In this document: positions 5,019 through 11,333 of the stretch, one piece after another
Position numbering within the stretch: the stretch's first letter is position 1
Layout: each line of letters starts with the position of its first letter
NCBI GenBank assembly: GCA_016928395.1
Contig: JAFGKV010000118.1
Span: forward strand, 1-12,169
Direction: 5' to 3'
From: Candidatus Fermentibacterota bacterium
GTDB lineage: Bacteria > JAFGKV01
DNA length: 12,169 nucleotides
Notes under the pieces: model-generated
The model's database searches: none
Seen by the model: only the letters and a program-made list of their open reading frames with translations
What the model was told of the DNA's origin: nothing
Translations under genes and position numbers: made by a program

Positions 5019-6014
5019 TCAGGGAACGTCAGTGCTGAAGTCGAACTCGCCCACGCGCCCCGACATGGTCAACACGTCGGCAGAGCCATCGACTGCGACG
5101 ACCAGGTAGGTCCAGTTTGAGTTCGGGTCTCCAATGCCATTAGGGCTCGACCAGGTCGTTGTCCCCGCGGGAAGGGTCGCCAGCAGATTGGCCGGAGCCG
5201 GTTTGAAGTACGGGTTGTTCAGCACGCCATGCACGCGGTATTGTGCGGCACCGGAGATGCCCGGCCAATCCAGAACGAGTTGACCCGCCTGCAGGTCTGG
5301 GAACAAGCCGAGCACCACTTCATGCAAGATGACGGCCTGGAGCACCTCTTTGGTGTCGTCACGCTGGGCGAATCCCACGATAGTGCAAGGCTTGTTACGC
5401 CAGCCTGTCGGGATCTGAAACTGCTGAGTCGTCTCGAATGTCTCTCCCGGATTGAGGGATGCGGCGATGCCTGTCGCATTCGGGAATACGTGCAATGCGG
5501 TGTGCGAGAGGTAGCTGAACCCGCCCCAGGTTCCCACGGTGTCATCGCCCGCCGCAACGAAACGCAGATTGAAGAATAGTGAGGAAGCGCTGGTGTTGTG
5601 GACGACCGCGCGCACGTACCCGGTGCCCGTGGCGGTGCTGTAGTCGACGAGGACCAGCTGCATGACAAACGGACTCGCAATAACCTTGCGTTGATCAAAC
5701 CGCAGGCGATACTGAGCATACGTGTCGCTCACGTTCACATACACCCCATCGATGCAGACGTTCGGAACGCCGGTGTAGCCGTAGTAGTTGCGTCGGTCGA
5801 TGTTCCCCGGGACGGTAAACGAATCACTTATGTGGTAGGCAATGATGGCCAGCGAGTCGCCGACTTCTGAGGAGAGCTGATCAAGCGCAGACTGCGCGTT
5901 GGGGCAACTCCCTCACCATGTACCGACGAAGTCTTCGGCGAGCACGGTTCGCTGCACGGCCCAGGCAGGCGTGCAGAATCCACTCAAGAGCACAAGTCCA
6001 AGCACAAGTCTCAT
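5019..6014 (-). CDS. Candidate selenoprotein: exported thioredoxin-like (Omp28-like) with UGSC motif
   Basis: Read through one in-frame UGA (5915-5913), this is a 331-residue protein. The start ATG at 6014 has a strong GGAGGG site. Residues 1-19 are a signal peptide (cut likely after AWA). The thioredoxin-like domain (about 20-100) contains EDFVGTW-UGA-GSCPNAQ: the UGA is codon 34, exactly where CxxC thioredoxins have their first cysteine, with C37 as the resolving cysteine. The cis-proline loop is present (GYTGVPNVCIDG). After the UGA the frame is open for 297 codons. Residues about 100-331 look like beta-rich, Fn3/Ig-type domains (for example the segment QAGQLVLDWPGISGAAQYRV). The N-terminus resembles Omp28-related proteins. 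The true terminator is also TGA (5021-5019). The alternative is a nonsense mutation or a base-call error, but the exact position and the hairpin behind it favour selenocysteine. Confidence 0.75.
5871..5912 (-). promoter_or_regulatory. SECIS-like hairpin directly after the in-frame UGA
   Basis: On the minus strand the bases after the UGA fold into one hairpin. GG (5912-5911) pairs with CC (5872-5871), with one bulged U. GAGUUG (5910-5905) pairs with CAGCUC (5879-5874). After an internal loop (CCC/AU), CAA (5901-5899) pairs with UUG (5884-5882). Past a bulged C (5898), GCGCA (5897-5893) pairs with UGCGC (5889-5885). The apical loop is GUC (5892-5890). It begins 21 nt after the UGA and starts with G, which fits the known bacterial SECIS pattern of loop distance about 16-37 nt and a G in the first two loop bases. 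Folding was done by eye. Confidence 0.6.
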
Positions 6015-6140
6015 GGCTCCCTCCTCGATGGGGAAAAAAGGAGTGCATCTGTGCGGATGCTCCAGAATATGGTGCTTCGTCTGCGGTGGTCAACCGCGCC
6101 CTCCAGGGGGAGACGCGAAGGTCGTGGAAGGATACGAGGG

Positions 6141-6238
6141 TGTCGGGCCTGAAGGCCCTCCTACAGTGCCGGCAGCTTCCCTTTGTACGAGCGGCTTCAG
6201 CCGCGACCCTGCCCGCGCATCCGTGTCGGGCCTGAAGG
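6141..6238. repeat. REP-like palindromic repeat cluster
   Basis: Two half-elements of the family seen again at 10840-11102 occur here. GTCGGGCCTGAAGGCCCTCC with flanking bases spans 6141-6165. TTGTACGAGCGGCTTCAGCC and the bases after it span 6183-6208. A truncated third copy (TGTCGGGCCTGAAGG, 6224-6238) runs up to the serpin stop. Each half holds a small hairpin: GGGCCT-GA-AGGCCC and GCGGCT-TC-AGCCGC. The cluster fills most of the gap between the serpin and the selenoprotein candidate. It may act as an mRNA stabiliser or transcription barrier; that is inference. Confidence 0.75.
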
Positions 6239-6243
6239 TTTTC

Positions 6244-7497
6244 CTACTCCGCCGTCGGATCCGCCACCCTTCCGAGGAAGAGGATACTGCCGGTCACATT
6301 GTCGCGGATGTAGAACAGGAAGGGATGGTCGGCCTTGAAGAACGGCGGGATGCCGGTGTACCCCATGTCGACTTCCGTCGCGGCGGCAGCTTCGGTTCCC
6401 TCCTCATTCACCTGGACAAAGGCCTTGTGACGAACGTGATCGATGAAGAGGTCATAGCGTCCGTCCATCCCGGAGAAGTCGGCGAGGAGCGGGCTGAAAG
6501 CAGACGGCATCCCCAAGCCCGAGAGGGCAGCCTCGAGGTCGAATGAGGAGGTGACGGTCCAGCGGGGGAGGAGCACCTCGGTCAGGTCACATTCACGGAT
6601 GAGCCCATACCAGTGGTCAATCTGGTCGACAGTGAGGGCCGCCTCGAGTTCATCCAGGCCATCATCGTCCTCAGGCAGTAGGATCACCATGGAAAGGTCC
6701 TCGCCTGCGTACGGCAGCTCGAGGAGCCTGACGTCGCATGGAGGCCCGTATGCATGGCCGTAGCGCTGAGTCGTGGACTTCATGCTCATGAACTGCGCTG
6801 GAACCGAGACGCCGGGCGTAACCCAGAAGGCACCCTCCTTCGTCAAGCGGGGGTCGAACTGGTTGAGCCATGTCCCCTTGAAGTAGATCGCGTTCACGAG
6901 AACAAGCCGTGTGATATCACTGATGCCGCCGGGTGGAATGAGGTCCTCGATCCGCCCATTGGTCTGCTCCTCCACCCACTGGTTGATGGCCTGGCGAGCC
7001 GCCTCATAGTCTGCTATGAAATCGACCCACTCCATCGGGGCCTTGTACGTGTCGCGCAACAACGATAGAAACGCCGCGAGGTAGTCCCAGCCCGTCTGCC
7101 CCCAGAGACGGTTGGCGATGGACAGCTCGTAGCCGCCCAGATCAATCCCGCGATTCAGGCTCTCCAGGAGCGCCCCCGATGCCTCGTGCCACTGGGGTGC
7201 GCTGCCCGGAATGTGGAGCACCTGCGCCATCTCCTGTGCCGTGTTACCCGCCGCCCCCGCATACGTCATGCTGAGGGCAGTGGCGATGCTGTAGGGCGAC
7301 ATGAACAGGTTGCCGGGCGTATCGCAGACCGCGCGGTACAGGTCGCACCCGAACTCGTTATTCGCGGCCACAACCTCATCGGCCGCCCCTCTGAGCTCCT
7401 CCGGGATCGCCCGCTCCGCGAATGGATCAGGTTCGGTAGCGTTGTCGCACGCGAGGATGAGAAGCAAGAACGCGAGAAGCAGACGTGTGGGAACCAT
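6244..7497 (-). CDS. Lipoprotein serpin (serine/cysteine protease inhibitor)
   Basis: This is a 417-residue serpin, full length for the family, with a lipoprotein signal (LLLILAC, lipidated C17). The fold markers are present: LFMSPYSIATALSMTYAGA (helix B/C), LVLVNAIYFKGTW (strand 3A), PFLFYIRDNVTGSILFLGRV (strands 4B/5B at the C-terminus). The reactive-centre hinge EEGTEAAAATEV is inhibitory in type: small residues from P12 to P9 and Thr at P14. Counting as in alpha-1-antitrypsin puts P1-P1' at T381-G382, so the target is not a trypsin-like enzyme; an elastase-, subtilisin- or papain-like target is possible. The start ATG at 7497 has GGGAGG just upstream; the upstream extension of the frame is repeat-derived. 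Likely role: protection of the cell envelope from own or foreign proteases. Asp follows the lipid cysteine. Confidence 0.93.
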   Translation of the reverse strand: MVPTRLLLAFLLLILACDNATEPDPFAERAIPEELRGAADEVVAANNEFGCDLYRAVCDTPGNLFMSPYSIATALSMTYAGAAGNTAQEMAQVLHIPGSAPQWHEASGALLESLNRGIDLGGYELSIANRLWGQTGWDYLAAFLSLLRDTYKAPMEWVDFIADYEAARQAINQWVEEQTNGRIEDLIPPGGISDITRLVLVNAIYFKGTWLNQFDPRLTKEGAFWVTPGVSVPAQFMSMKSTTQRYGHAYGPPCDVRLLELPYAGEDLSMVILLPEDDDGLDELEAALTVDQIDHWYGLIRECDLTEVLLPRWTVTSSFDLEAALSGLGMPSAFSPLLADFSGMDGRYDLFIDHVRHKAFVQVNEEGTEAAAATEVDMGYTGIPPFFKADHPFLFYIRDNVTGSILFLGRVADPTAE

Positions 7498-7534
7498 ATG
7501 CCCTCCCAGTCGTGGCCTTCTCAGGCCGTGCAAG

Positions 7535-7575
7535 CGGAGTCCTGTACATGCGCTCCAATATACACGAGGACTCCG
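7535..7575. promoter_or_regulatory. Inverted repeat upstream of the serpin, possible operator
   Basis: CGGAGTCCT (7535-7543) and AGGACTCCG (7567-7575) are perfect 9-bp inverted arms 23 bases apart. They lie 38-78 bases upstream of the serpin start. On the minus strand the interval contains TATATT (7562-7557), a fair -10 box, though I see no good -35 at the right distance. The arrangement would suit a dimeric regulator covering a promoter, but this is weakly supported. Confidence 0.3.
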
Positions 7576-7673
7576 CCGGCGGTTGCGGGCAAGACACACG
7601 CAGACGGGCAGATCTGGGGGGCGCGATGCCGGCCGCCCGACCTGAGTATGGTCCGCACTATCGGACCACGTTT

Positions 7674-7746
7674 CTCTGGAGGGCCGCGGTCCCCGCGGCC
7701 GGCGTGAACCACGATGCACGGACGCGACGAAGCGCGTCCCTCCATT
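7674..7746. repeat. Dispersed palindromic repeat, copy 1 (about 74 bp)
   Basis: This sequence matches 10697-10770 almost base for base. Its ends are complementary (GGAGGG near the left end, CCCTCC near the right). It contains the inner dyads CCGCGG/CCGCGG and GGACGCG/CGCGTCC. It lies between the divergent serpin and vapBC genes. No coding capacity or transposase is evident, so it behaves like a REP/MITE-class element. The rest of 7498-7794 shows no gene. Confidence 0.75.
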
Positions 7747-7794
7747 GTTCACGAGGGAGCATGGCTGCGCGCTGCCGACCTATGTAGATCAGGG

Positions 7795-7829
7795 TTGACA
7801 TGATGGGTCACGATGGTAATACTAATACC
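7795..7829 (+). promoter_or_regulatory. vapBC promoter with overlapping palindromic operator
   Basis: TTGACA (7795-7800) is a perfect -35 box. TAATAC (7817-7822) is a good -10 with a 16-base spacer. GGTAATACTAATACC (7815-7829) covers the -10 and is an imperfect palindrome, matching its own reverse complement at 12 of 15 positions. AbrB-type antitoxins bind such palindromes and repress their own promoters together with the toxin, so autoregulation is expected. The antitoxin ATG follows 27 bases later. Confidence 0.65.
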
Positions 7830-7855
7830 GGTAAGAATCATGACTGGAGAATGTA

Positions 7856-8083
7856 ATGAGAGTCACTACCAAAGGTCAGGTCACTATTCCGCAGGACATC
7901 CGGGAGCGGCTCGGCATTGAGCCAGGGACCGAAGTTGAGTTCCGACTCGAAGGCACAACTGTCACGCTAGTACCGGCAGGAAGAAACAGCACAAGGGGGA
8001 AGCGAATCGTTGGGCGTCTGCGCGGCCGCGCAACGGTCAGGATGAGCACCGACCAAATCATGGCGTTGACGCGCGGTGGCTGA
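7856..8083 (+). CDS. vapB: AbrB/SpoVT-type antitoxin (VapB-like)
   Basis: This is a 75-residue antitoxin. The first 42 residues form a swapped-hairpin AbrB/MazE DNA-binding domain (RVTTKGQVTIPQDIRERLGI, then PGTEVEFRLEGTTVTLVP). The basic C-terminal part (about 43-75, GKRIVGRLRGRATVRMSTDQ) is the toxin-wrapping segment; this -GRLRG- plus -STDQIMALTR- pattern is common in VapB proteins paired with PIN toxins. GGAG at 7846-7849 precedes the ATG. The stop TGA shares its last base with the ATG of the toxin (8083), a coupling that helps keep the antitoxin in excess. Identity as an antitoxin is well supported by the domain and the partner. Confidence 0.92.
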   Translation: MRVTTKGQVTIPQDIRERLGIEPGTEVEFRLEGTTVTLVPAGRNSTRGKRIVGRLRGRATVRMSTDQIMALTRGG

Positions 8084-8493
8084 TGATCGGAACATTGGTC
8101 GACAGCAACGTCATTCTGGACATCCTGACTGAGGATCCAGTGTGGTTCGCTAGGTCGTCCGATGCCGTCGAGCGTTGCGCCAACACCGGCCCGCTTTTCA
8201 TCAATGTGGTCATCTACGCGGAGGTCTCGGTTGGCTTCCAACGCATCGAAGACCTCGAAGAGGCTCTCCCCGCCTCCGACTTCCCACGGCTGCACATCCC
8301 TCTCGAGGCCGGCTTCCTTGCTGCCAAAGCGTACCAGGCCTACAGCCAAAGGGGAGGAGCCAAGACTTCGCCGCTTCCCGATTTCCTCATCGGAGCGCAT
8401 GCGGCCGTGGCGGGTCTCCAGCTGCTGACGCGCGACGCGGGCAGATACCGCACCTACTTCCCGAACGTACACATCATTGCGCCGAGCGGGTAA
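8083..8493 (+). CDS. vapC: VapC-type PIN-domain ribonuclease toxin
   Basis: This is a 136-residue PIN-domain protein, normal length for VapC. The acidic residues that bind the metal are in place: D7 (LVDSNVILD), E47 (VIYAEVSVG), D100 (SPLPDFLIGAHA) and D118 (LLTRDAGRYRTYFP). VapC toxins are Mg2+/Mn2+-dependent RNases that cut tRNA or rRNA and stop translation when the antitoxin is lost. The gene starts at the base that ends the antitoxin stop codon and has no independent ribosome site of note. The catalytic set is complete, so the toxin appears functional. The RNA target cannot be read from the sequence. Confidence 0.93.
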   Translation: MIGTLVDSNVILDILTEDPVWFARSSDAVERCANTGPLFINVVIYAEVSVGFQRIEDLEEALPASDFPRLHIPLEAGFLAAKAYQAYSQRGGAKTSPLPDFLIGAHAAVAGLQLLTRDAGRYRTYFPNVHIIAPSG

Positions 8494-8742
8494 AACCGCC
8501 GGTGTGTTCCTGGGATCACAGGTTGGGCGATGACACGTCACACAACGCCTGCCTGCCATGGAAGTTGACGCCTTACCACAGCGCGGCTATCATTAAGACG
8601 TCGTTTCGGAGGGGCCATTCCATCGGATCATTCCCTCTGAATCACTCCTCATCCCCACGAAGGAGGTGATTGGGCGACACCTCGTCTATCTGCTTGGCGG
8701 CTCATTTCCATCACGGCGGTCAGTTTCTCAAGGAGGCATTCC

Positions 8743-9222
8743 ATGCGAGGGTTCATAGTCAGCGTAGTGGTGCTTGTGGTGTGCGGCATGGTGGACGTGG
8801 CGAGTTGCCAGCCGATGCTGGCCATTGAGTCGCCGGTTTCGTACTCGACCGGCCATTTCGGCTGGTGCGTCTCCGGGGGGGGCGATGTGGATGGTGACGG
8901 GTTCCTGGATCTGGTGGTCGGGGCGCCGAACCAGACGATCTCCCCGAACACACACGGAAGCGTGTATGTCCTGCGAGGACGGGACGGCAGCGTGCTCCAC
9001 GTCGTCCAGAGCCAGGGAACCGGCTACATAAACCACTACACAGGTCACGTAGCATCGTTCGCGGGCGACCCAAGCATCGATGGGTTCAGCGACTTCGCGA
9101 CCGACTTGACCTGGGCCGATGAGACGCCATCCGATCCAGGCCCGTGGGGATTTGCGATGCACGCCTATAGTGGGGAAACCGGACAGATGCTCTGGGGGGT
9201 GCGGGCTACGTTCGTGCGATAG
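8743..9222 (+). CDS. FG-GAP repeat exported protein, N-terminal part (frame broken at about 9200)
   Basis: AGGAGG at 8731-8736 precedes the ATG. Residues 1-22 are a hydrophobic signal ending in VASC-Q, either a lipobox or a normal cleavage site. The first FG-GAP repeat follows (about 38-62) with a calcium-binding-type loop DVDGDGFLD and then LVVGAP; a second, weaker one ends near residue 120. The frame runs into a TAG (9220-9222) just after a run of six G (9195-9200). One base further on the reading continues sensibly in another frame (GYVRAIGPVGDVNGDG). So this is the front end of one long gene whose rest is at 9275-10666. The indel is either an assembly error or a real mutation. FG-GAP proteins form beta-propellers on the cell surface or are secreted. 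Confidence 0.8.
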   Translation: MRGFIVSVVVLVVCGMVDVASCQPMLAIESPVSYSTGHFGWCVSGGGDVDGDGFLDLVVGAPNQTISPNTHGSVYVLRGRDGSVLHVVQSQGTGYINHYTGHVASFAGDPSIDGFSDFATDLTWADETPSDPGPWGFAMHAYSGETGQMLWGVRATFVR

Positions 9223-9340
9223 GGCCAGTGGGCGACGTCAATGGAGACGGGTGCAACGACCTCCTAAGCTGTAACTTCCCGCCGCGGCACCGGAAGTTGC
9301 ACCACGTATCGTCCGGGCGGGCCCGGGGCCCCCACTCGTT
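9195..9340 (+). pseudogene. Frameshifted middle of the FG-GAP gene (two apparent indels)
   Basis: Coding passes from frame 1 to frame 3 near the G6 run at 9195-9200. From about 9200 the third frame reads an intact FG-GAP segment (VGDVNGDGCNDLLSCN). It then passes to frame 2 within the G/C-rich run at about 9322-9336, where GPPLVGGDGVAKVGSG resumes. Each step equals one missing base. Both breakpoints coincide with homopolymer runs, which favours base-calling errors, but true decay or slippage cannot be excluded. Confidence 0.65.
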
Positions 9341-9352
9341 GGAGGCGATGGG

Positions 9353-10666
9353 GTGGCTAAGGTCGGCAGTGGGACAAGCGGCGACTCTCTTCTCACGTTC
9401 TTTGGTGCTCATCCGGGTTTTGGGAAGTCGGTTTCGATTGCGGCAGACGCAAACGAGGATGGTCTGGAAGACCTGCTCGTGGGCGCCGGGGGATTGTACA
9501 CGGGATGCGCGGTGACGGGCGAAGCCTATGTGCTTAGCGCCTCAGACGGAGCAGTGCTTCTCACCCTGGCTTCGGCGAACCCCGAAAGCGCCGGCACGTT
9601 CGGGTATTCAGTCTCTGGAGAAGCGAATGCTGACGGGAGTGGGCCCCCCGATATTCTTGTGGGTGCCCCTCGGGAAGATGGCGGAGCTGTAGATGCCGGC
9701 AGAGTCTACCTGTTCAGCGGGAGCGACGCGAGCCTCGTGAACACGCTGCTGTCACCAACGTCGGAAGCCGGAGGCCAATTCGGGTTCTGCCTGGCATCCA
9801 TCGGCGACGTCAATGGGGACGGACTCGACGACATCCTGATCGGTGCACCGTACGAGGATGGCGGCGCCGTTGATGCGGGCCGAGCCTACGTGTTCAGCGG
9901 TACAGGGGCACTGCTCGCCACCCTCGAGTCCCCCGATCCCGAACCCGACGGCCTATTCGGGTACTCGCTCGATGGGCTCGGCGATACCAACGGCGACGGG
10001 AGCCCTGATTTCGCGATCGGCGCTCCGTACGAAGATGGCGGCGCTGTCGATGCAGGCAGGGTCTATGTCTACAGCGGGGGCACCGTACCGGTGGAACTGG
10101 CGGGCTTTGCGGCAGTGGCTCGCAACGGCCAGGTCTTGTTTGCCTGGTCGACGCTCTCCGAGACCGAGACCTTCGGGTTCCATGTGTATCGGGCAGGCAC
10201 CGCGACCCAGGACTACGCCCGGATCACGGCATCCATCATTCCCGGTGCCGGCACGAATTCCGTCCGGCACGACTACTCGTACACCGATGCGACTGTCCAG
10301 CCCGGGACCTGCCTCTACAAGCTGGCGGATGTGGACTTCGGCGGAACCCAGACCATGCACGGGCCGGTGAGCGTGACCGTGCTGCCGACGAGCTTCAGCT
10401 TGCTGGGCGCACATCCGAACCCGTTCAGCGAAACGACGACCCTGCGGCTCAACCTGCCGCAATCCGGCCACCTCTACGTCGTCATCCATAACATGGCCGG
10501 CGAGCTGGTGCGGAAGTTGGCAGACGGAGAGATGGGTGCGGGAGTGCAGGAGATCTCGTGGGACGGTCGAGGTGATGCAGGCAAGTCAGTAGCTCCGGGA
10601 ACGTACACCTGCCGAGCAGAGTCGGATGGCAGAATGCAGACCGCCAAGGTGGTGGTCACGAAATAG
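9353..10666 (+). CDS. FG-GAP repeat protein with FlgD/T9SS-like C-terminal domain, C-terminal part
   Basis: These 437 residues are the main part of the FG-GAP gene that begins at 8743. The GTG at 9353 is only the first possible start in this frame; the frame is open from 9275. Four FG-GAP blades are seen (about 24-45, 83-105, 143-165, 202-224) with calcium-type loops such as DVNGDGLDD and DTNGDGSPD, each followed by IGAP or VGAP. Between blades, the segment EDGGAVDAGR is repeated three times, nearly identical. Next comes an Fn3-like module (about 246-345, starting VPVELAGFAA). Last is a FlgD-Ig-type domain (about 350-437) opening with GAHPNPFSETT and ending APGTYTCRAE, as in T9SS-type or related C-terminal sorting domains of FCB-group bacteria. 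Likely surface-attached or secreted; ligand unknown. Confidence 0.85.
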   Translation: MAKVGSGTSGDSLLTFFGAHPGFGKSVSIAADANEDGLEDLLVGAGGLYTGCAVTGEAYVLSASDGAVLLTLASANPESAGTFGYSVSGEANADGSGPPDILVGAPREDGGAVDAGRVYLFSGSDASLVNTLLSPTSEAGGQFGFCLASIGDVNGDGLDDILIGAPYEDGGAVDAGRAYVFSGTGALLATLESPDPEPDGLFGYSLDGLGDTNGDGSPDFAIGAPYEDGGAVDAGRVYVYSGGTVPVELAGFAAVARNGQVLFAWSTLSETETFGFHVYRAGTATQDYARITASIIPGAGTNSVRHDYSYTDATVQPGTCLYKLADVDFGGTQTMHGPVSVTVLPTSFSLLGAHPNPFSETTTLRLNLPQSGHLYVVIHNMAGELVRKLADGEMGAGVQEISWDGRGDAGKSVAPGTYTCRAESDGRMQTAKVVVTK

Positions 10667-10696
10667 GCTGAGCTATGTACAACGGGAGGGCCGCAT

Positions 10697-10770
10697 CTCT
10701 GGAGGGCTGCGGTCCTCCGCGGCCGGCGTGAGCCACGATGCACGGACGCGACGAAGCGCGTCCCTCCATG
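10697..10770. repeat. Dispersed palindromic repeat, copy 2 (about 74 bp)
   Basis: This is nearly identical to 7674-7746 and in the same orientation. Differences are a few substitutions and one extra base in the left half, around the GGTCC that follows the first GGAGGG. The right half, with its GGACGCG-ACGAAG-CGCGTCC hairpin, is identical. It follows the FG-GAP stop by 30 bases and could end or stabilise that transcript. Confidence 0.75.
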
Positions 10771-10839
10771 GCCCCCAAGATCACGGAGGACGAGACACCG
10801 CCGGGGAGTTGAGGGGGCACTCCTGTAGGAGCAGCTTGG

Positions 10840-11102
10840 CATTGTACAAGCGGCTTCAGCCGCGACCTCATGTCGGGCCTAAAGGCCCTCCTACACCGTG
10901 AGCGCGTGCAGCACCGCACGAGCGCTCTCTCATTGTACGAACGGCTTCAGCCGCGACCGCATGTCGAGCCGCATGTCGGGCCTGAAGGCCCTCCTACATC
11001 ATCGAATGCGTGCAATACCGCCCGAGCGCTCTCTCATTGTACGAGCGGCTTCAGCCGCGACCGCATGTCGAGCCGCATGTCGGGCCTGAAGGCCCTCCTA
11101 CA
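10840..11102. repeat. Three REP-like units, partly in a 104-bp tandem
   Basis: Units lie at 10840-10895, 10931-10998 and 11035-11102. Each starts with CATTGTAC, carries the hairpin GCGGCT-TC-AGCCGC, then the hairpin GGGCCT-GA-AGGCCC (one base changed in unit 1), and ends CTCCTACA. Units 2 and 3 also share an extra GCATGTCGAGCC insert and have the same period of 104 bp. The spacers of about 35 bp before them are alike too (both end in GAGCGCTCTCT). The block fills the gap between the convergent FG-GAP and dodecin genes and may serve as a transcription barrier. No gene is seen in 10667-11129. Confidence 0.85.
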
Positions 11103-11129
11103 GCACAATCACAGCTCCGCGGAGTCGAA

Positions 11130-11333
11130 TCAGTCGTCCAGGACGAAGCTGACCTTCATGAAGACGCGGTACTCGACGATCTTGCCATCCTCGACGGTGA
11201 TCTTCTGGTCCTTAATCCAGGCGCCCTTCACATGGCGCAAGGTCTTGTTGGCCCGATCGACGCCAATGCGGACGGCATCCTCGAAGCTCTTCGTCGATGT
11301 CGCGCTGATCTCAGTGATTCTTGCGACTGCCAT
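11130..11333 (-). CDS. Dodecin (flavin-binding dodecamer subunit)
   Basis: This is a 67-residue protein matching dodecins along its whole length: ARITEISATSTKSFEDAV (strand 1 and helix), IGVDRANKTLRHVKGAWI, then KDQKITVEDGKIVEYRVFMKV. Dodecins assemble into hollow dodecamers that bind flavins or coenzyme A in the cytoplasm and buffer free flavin. W39 is at the position of the tryptophan that stacks on the isoalloxazine ring, and Q43 follows in the conserved WIKDQ segment. The ATG at 11333 has AAGGAGGG shortly before it, which fixes the start; a longer frame upstream has no coding character. It stands alone, convergent with the FG-GAP gene. Confidence 0.93.
   Translation of the reverse strand: MAVARITEISATSTKSFEDAVRIGVDRANKTLRHVKGAWIKDQKITVEDGKIVEYRVFMKVSFVLDD

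Noticed and set aside
4840-5109. Small plus-strand open frame containing the 19-bp inverted repeat
   Set aside because: It has no ribosome site or motif and overlaps the end of the convergent gene; the inverted repeat explains the open stretch.
5019-5744. Treating the selenoprotein candidate as a 241-residue gene starting at the internal ATG 5744
   Set aside because: No ribosome site precedes that ATG, it would start in the middle of the thioredoxin fold, and the upstream frame carries a signal peptide and the redox motif.
5899-6546. Plus-strand open frame of 215 codons across the selenoprotein start, the REP cluster and the serpin end
   Set aside because: It spans palindromic repeats and the antisense of two supported genes and has no recognisable domain.
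7498-7752. N-terminal extension of the serpin frame
   Set aside because: It is encoded by the dispersed palindromic repeat and lacks a signal peptide; the ATG at 7497 has a ribosome site and a lipoprotein signal.
8660-8672. Very strong Shine-Dalgarno (AAGGAGGTGAT) followed by TTG
   Set aside because: The spacing is too short, and the resulting frame of about 50 codons mostly overlaps the FG-GAP gene out of frame with no recognisable product; probably fortuitous or a relic.
10840-11102. CRISPR array
   Set aside because: The units are 56-68 bp with internal hairpins, and the intervening segments resemble each other, so they are not unique spacers.
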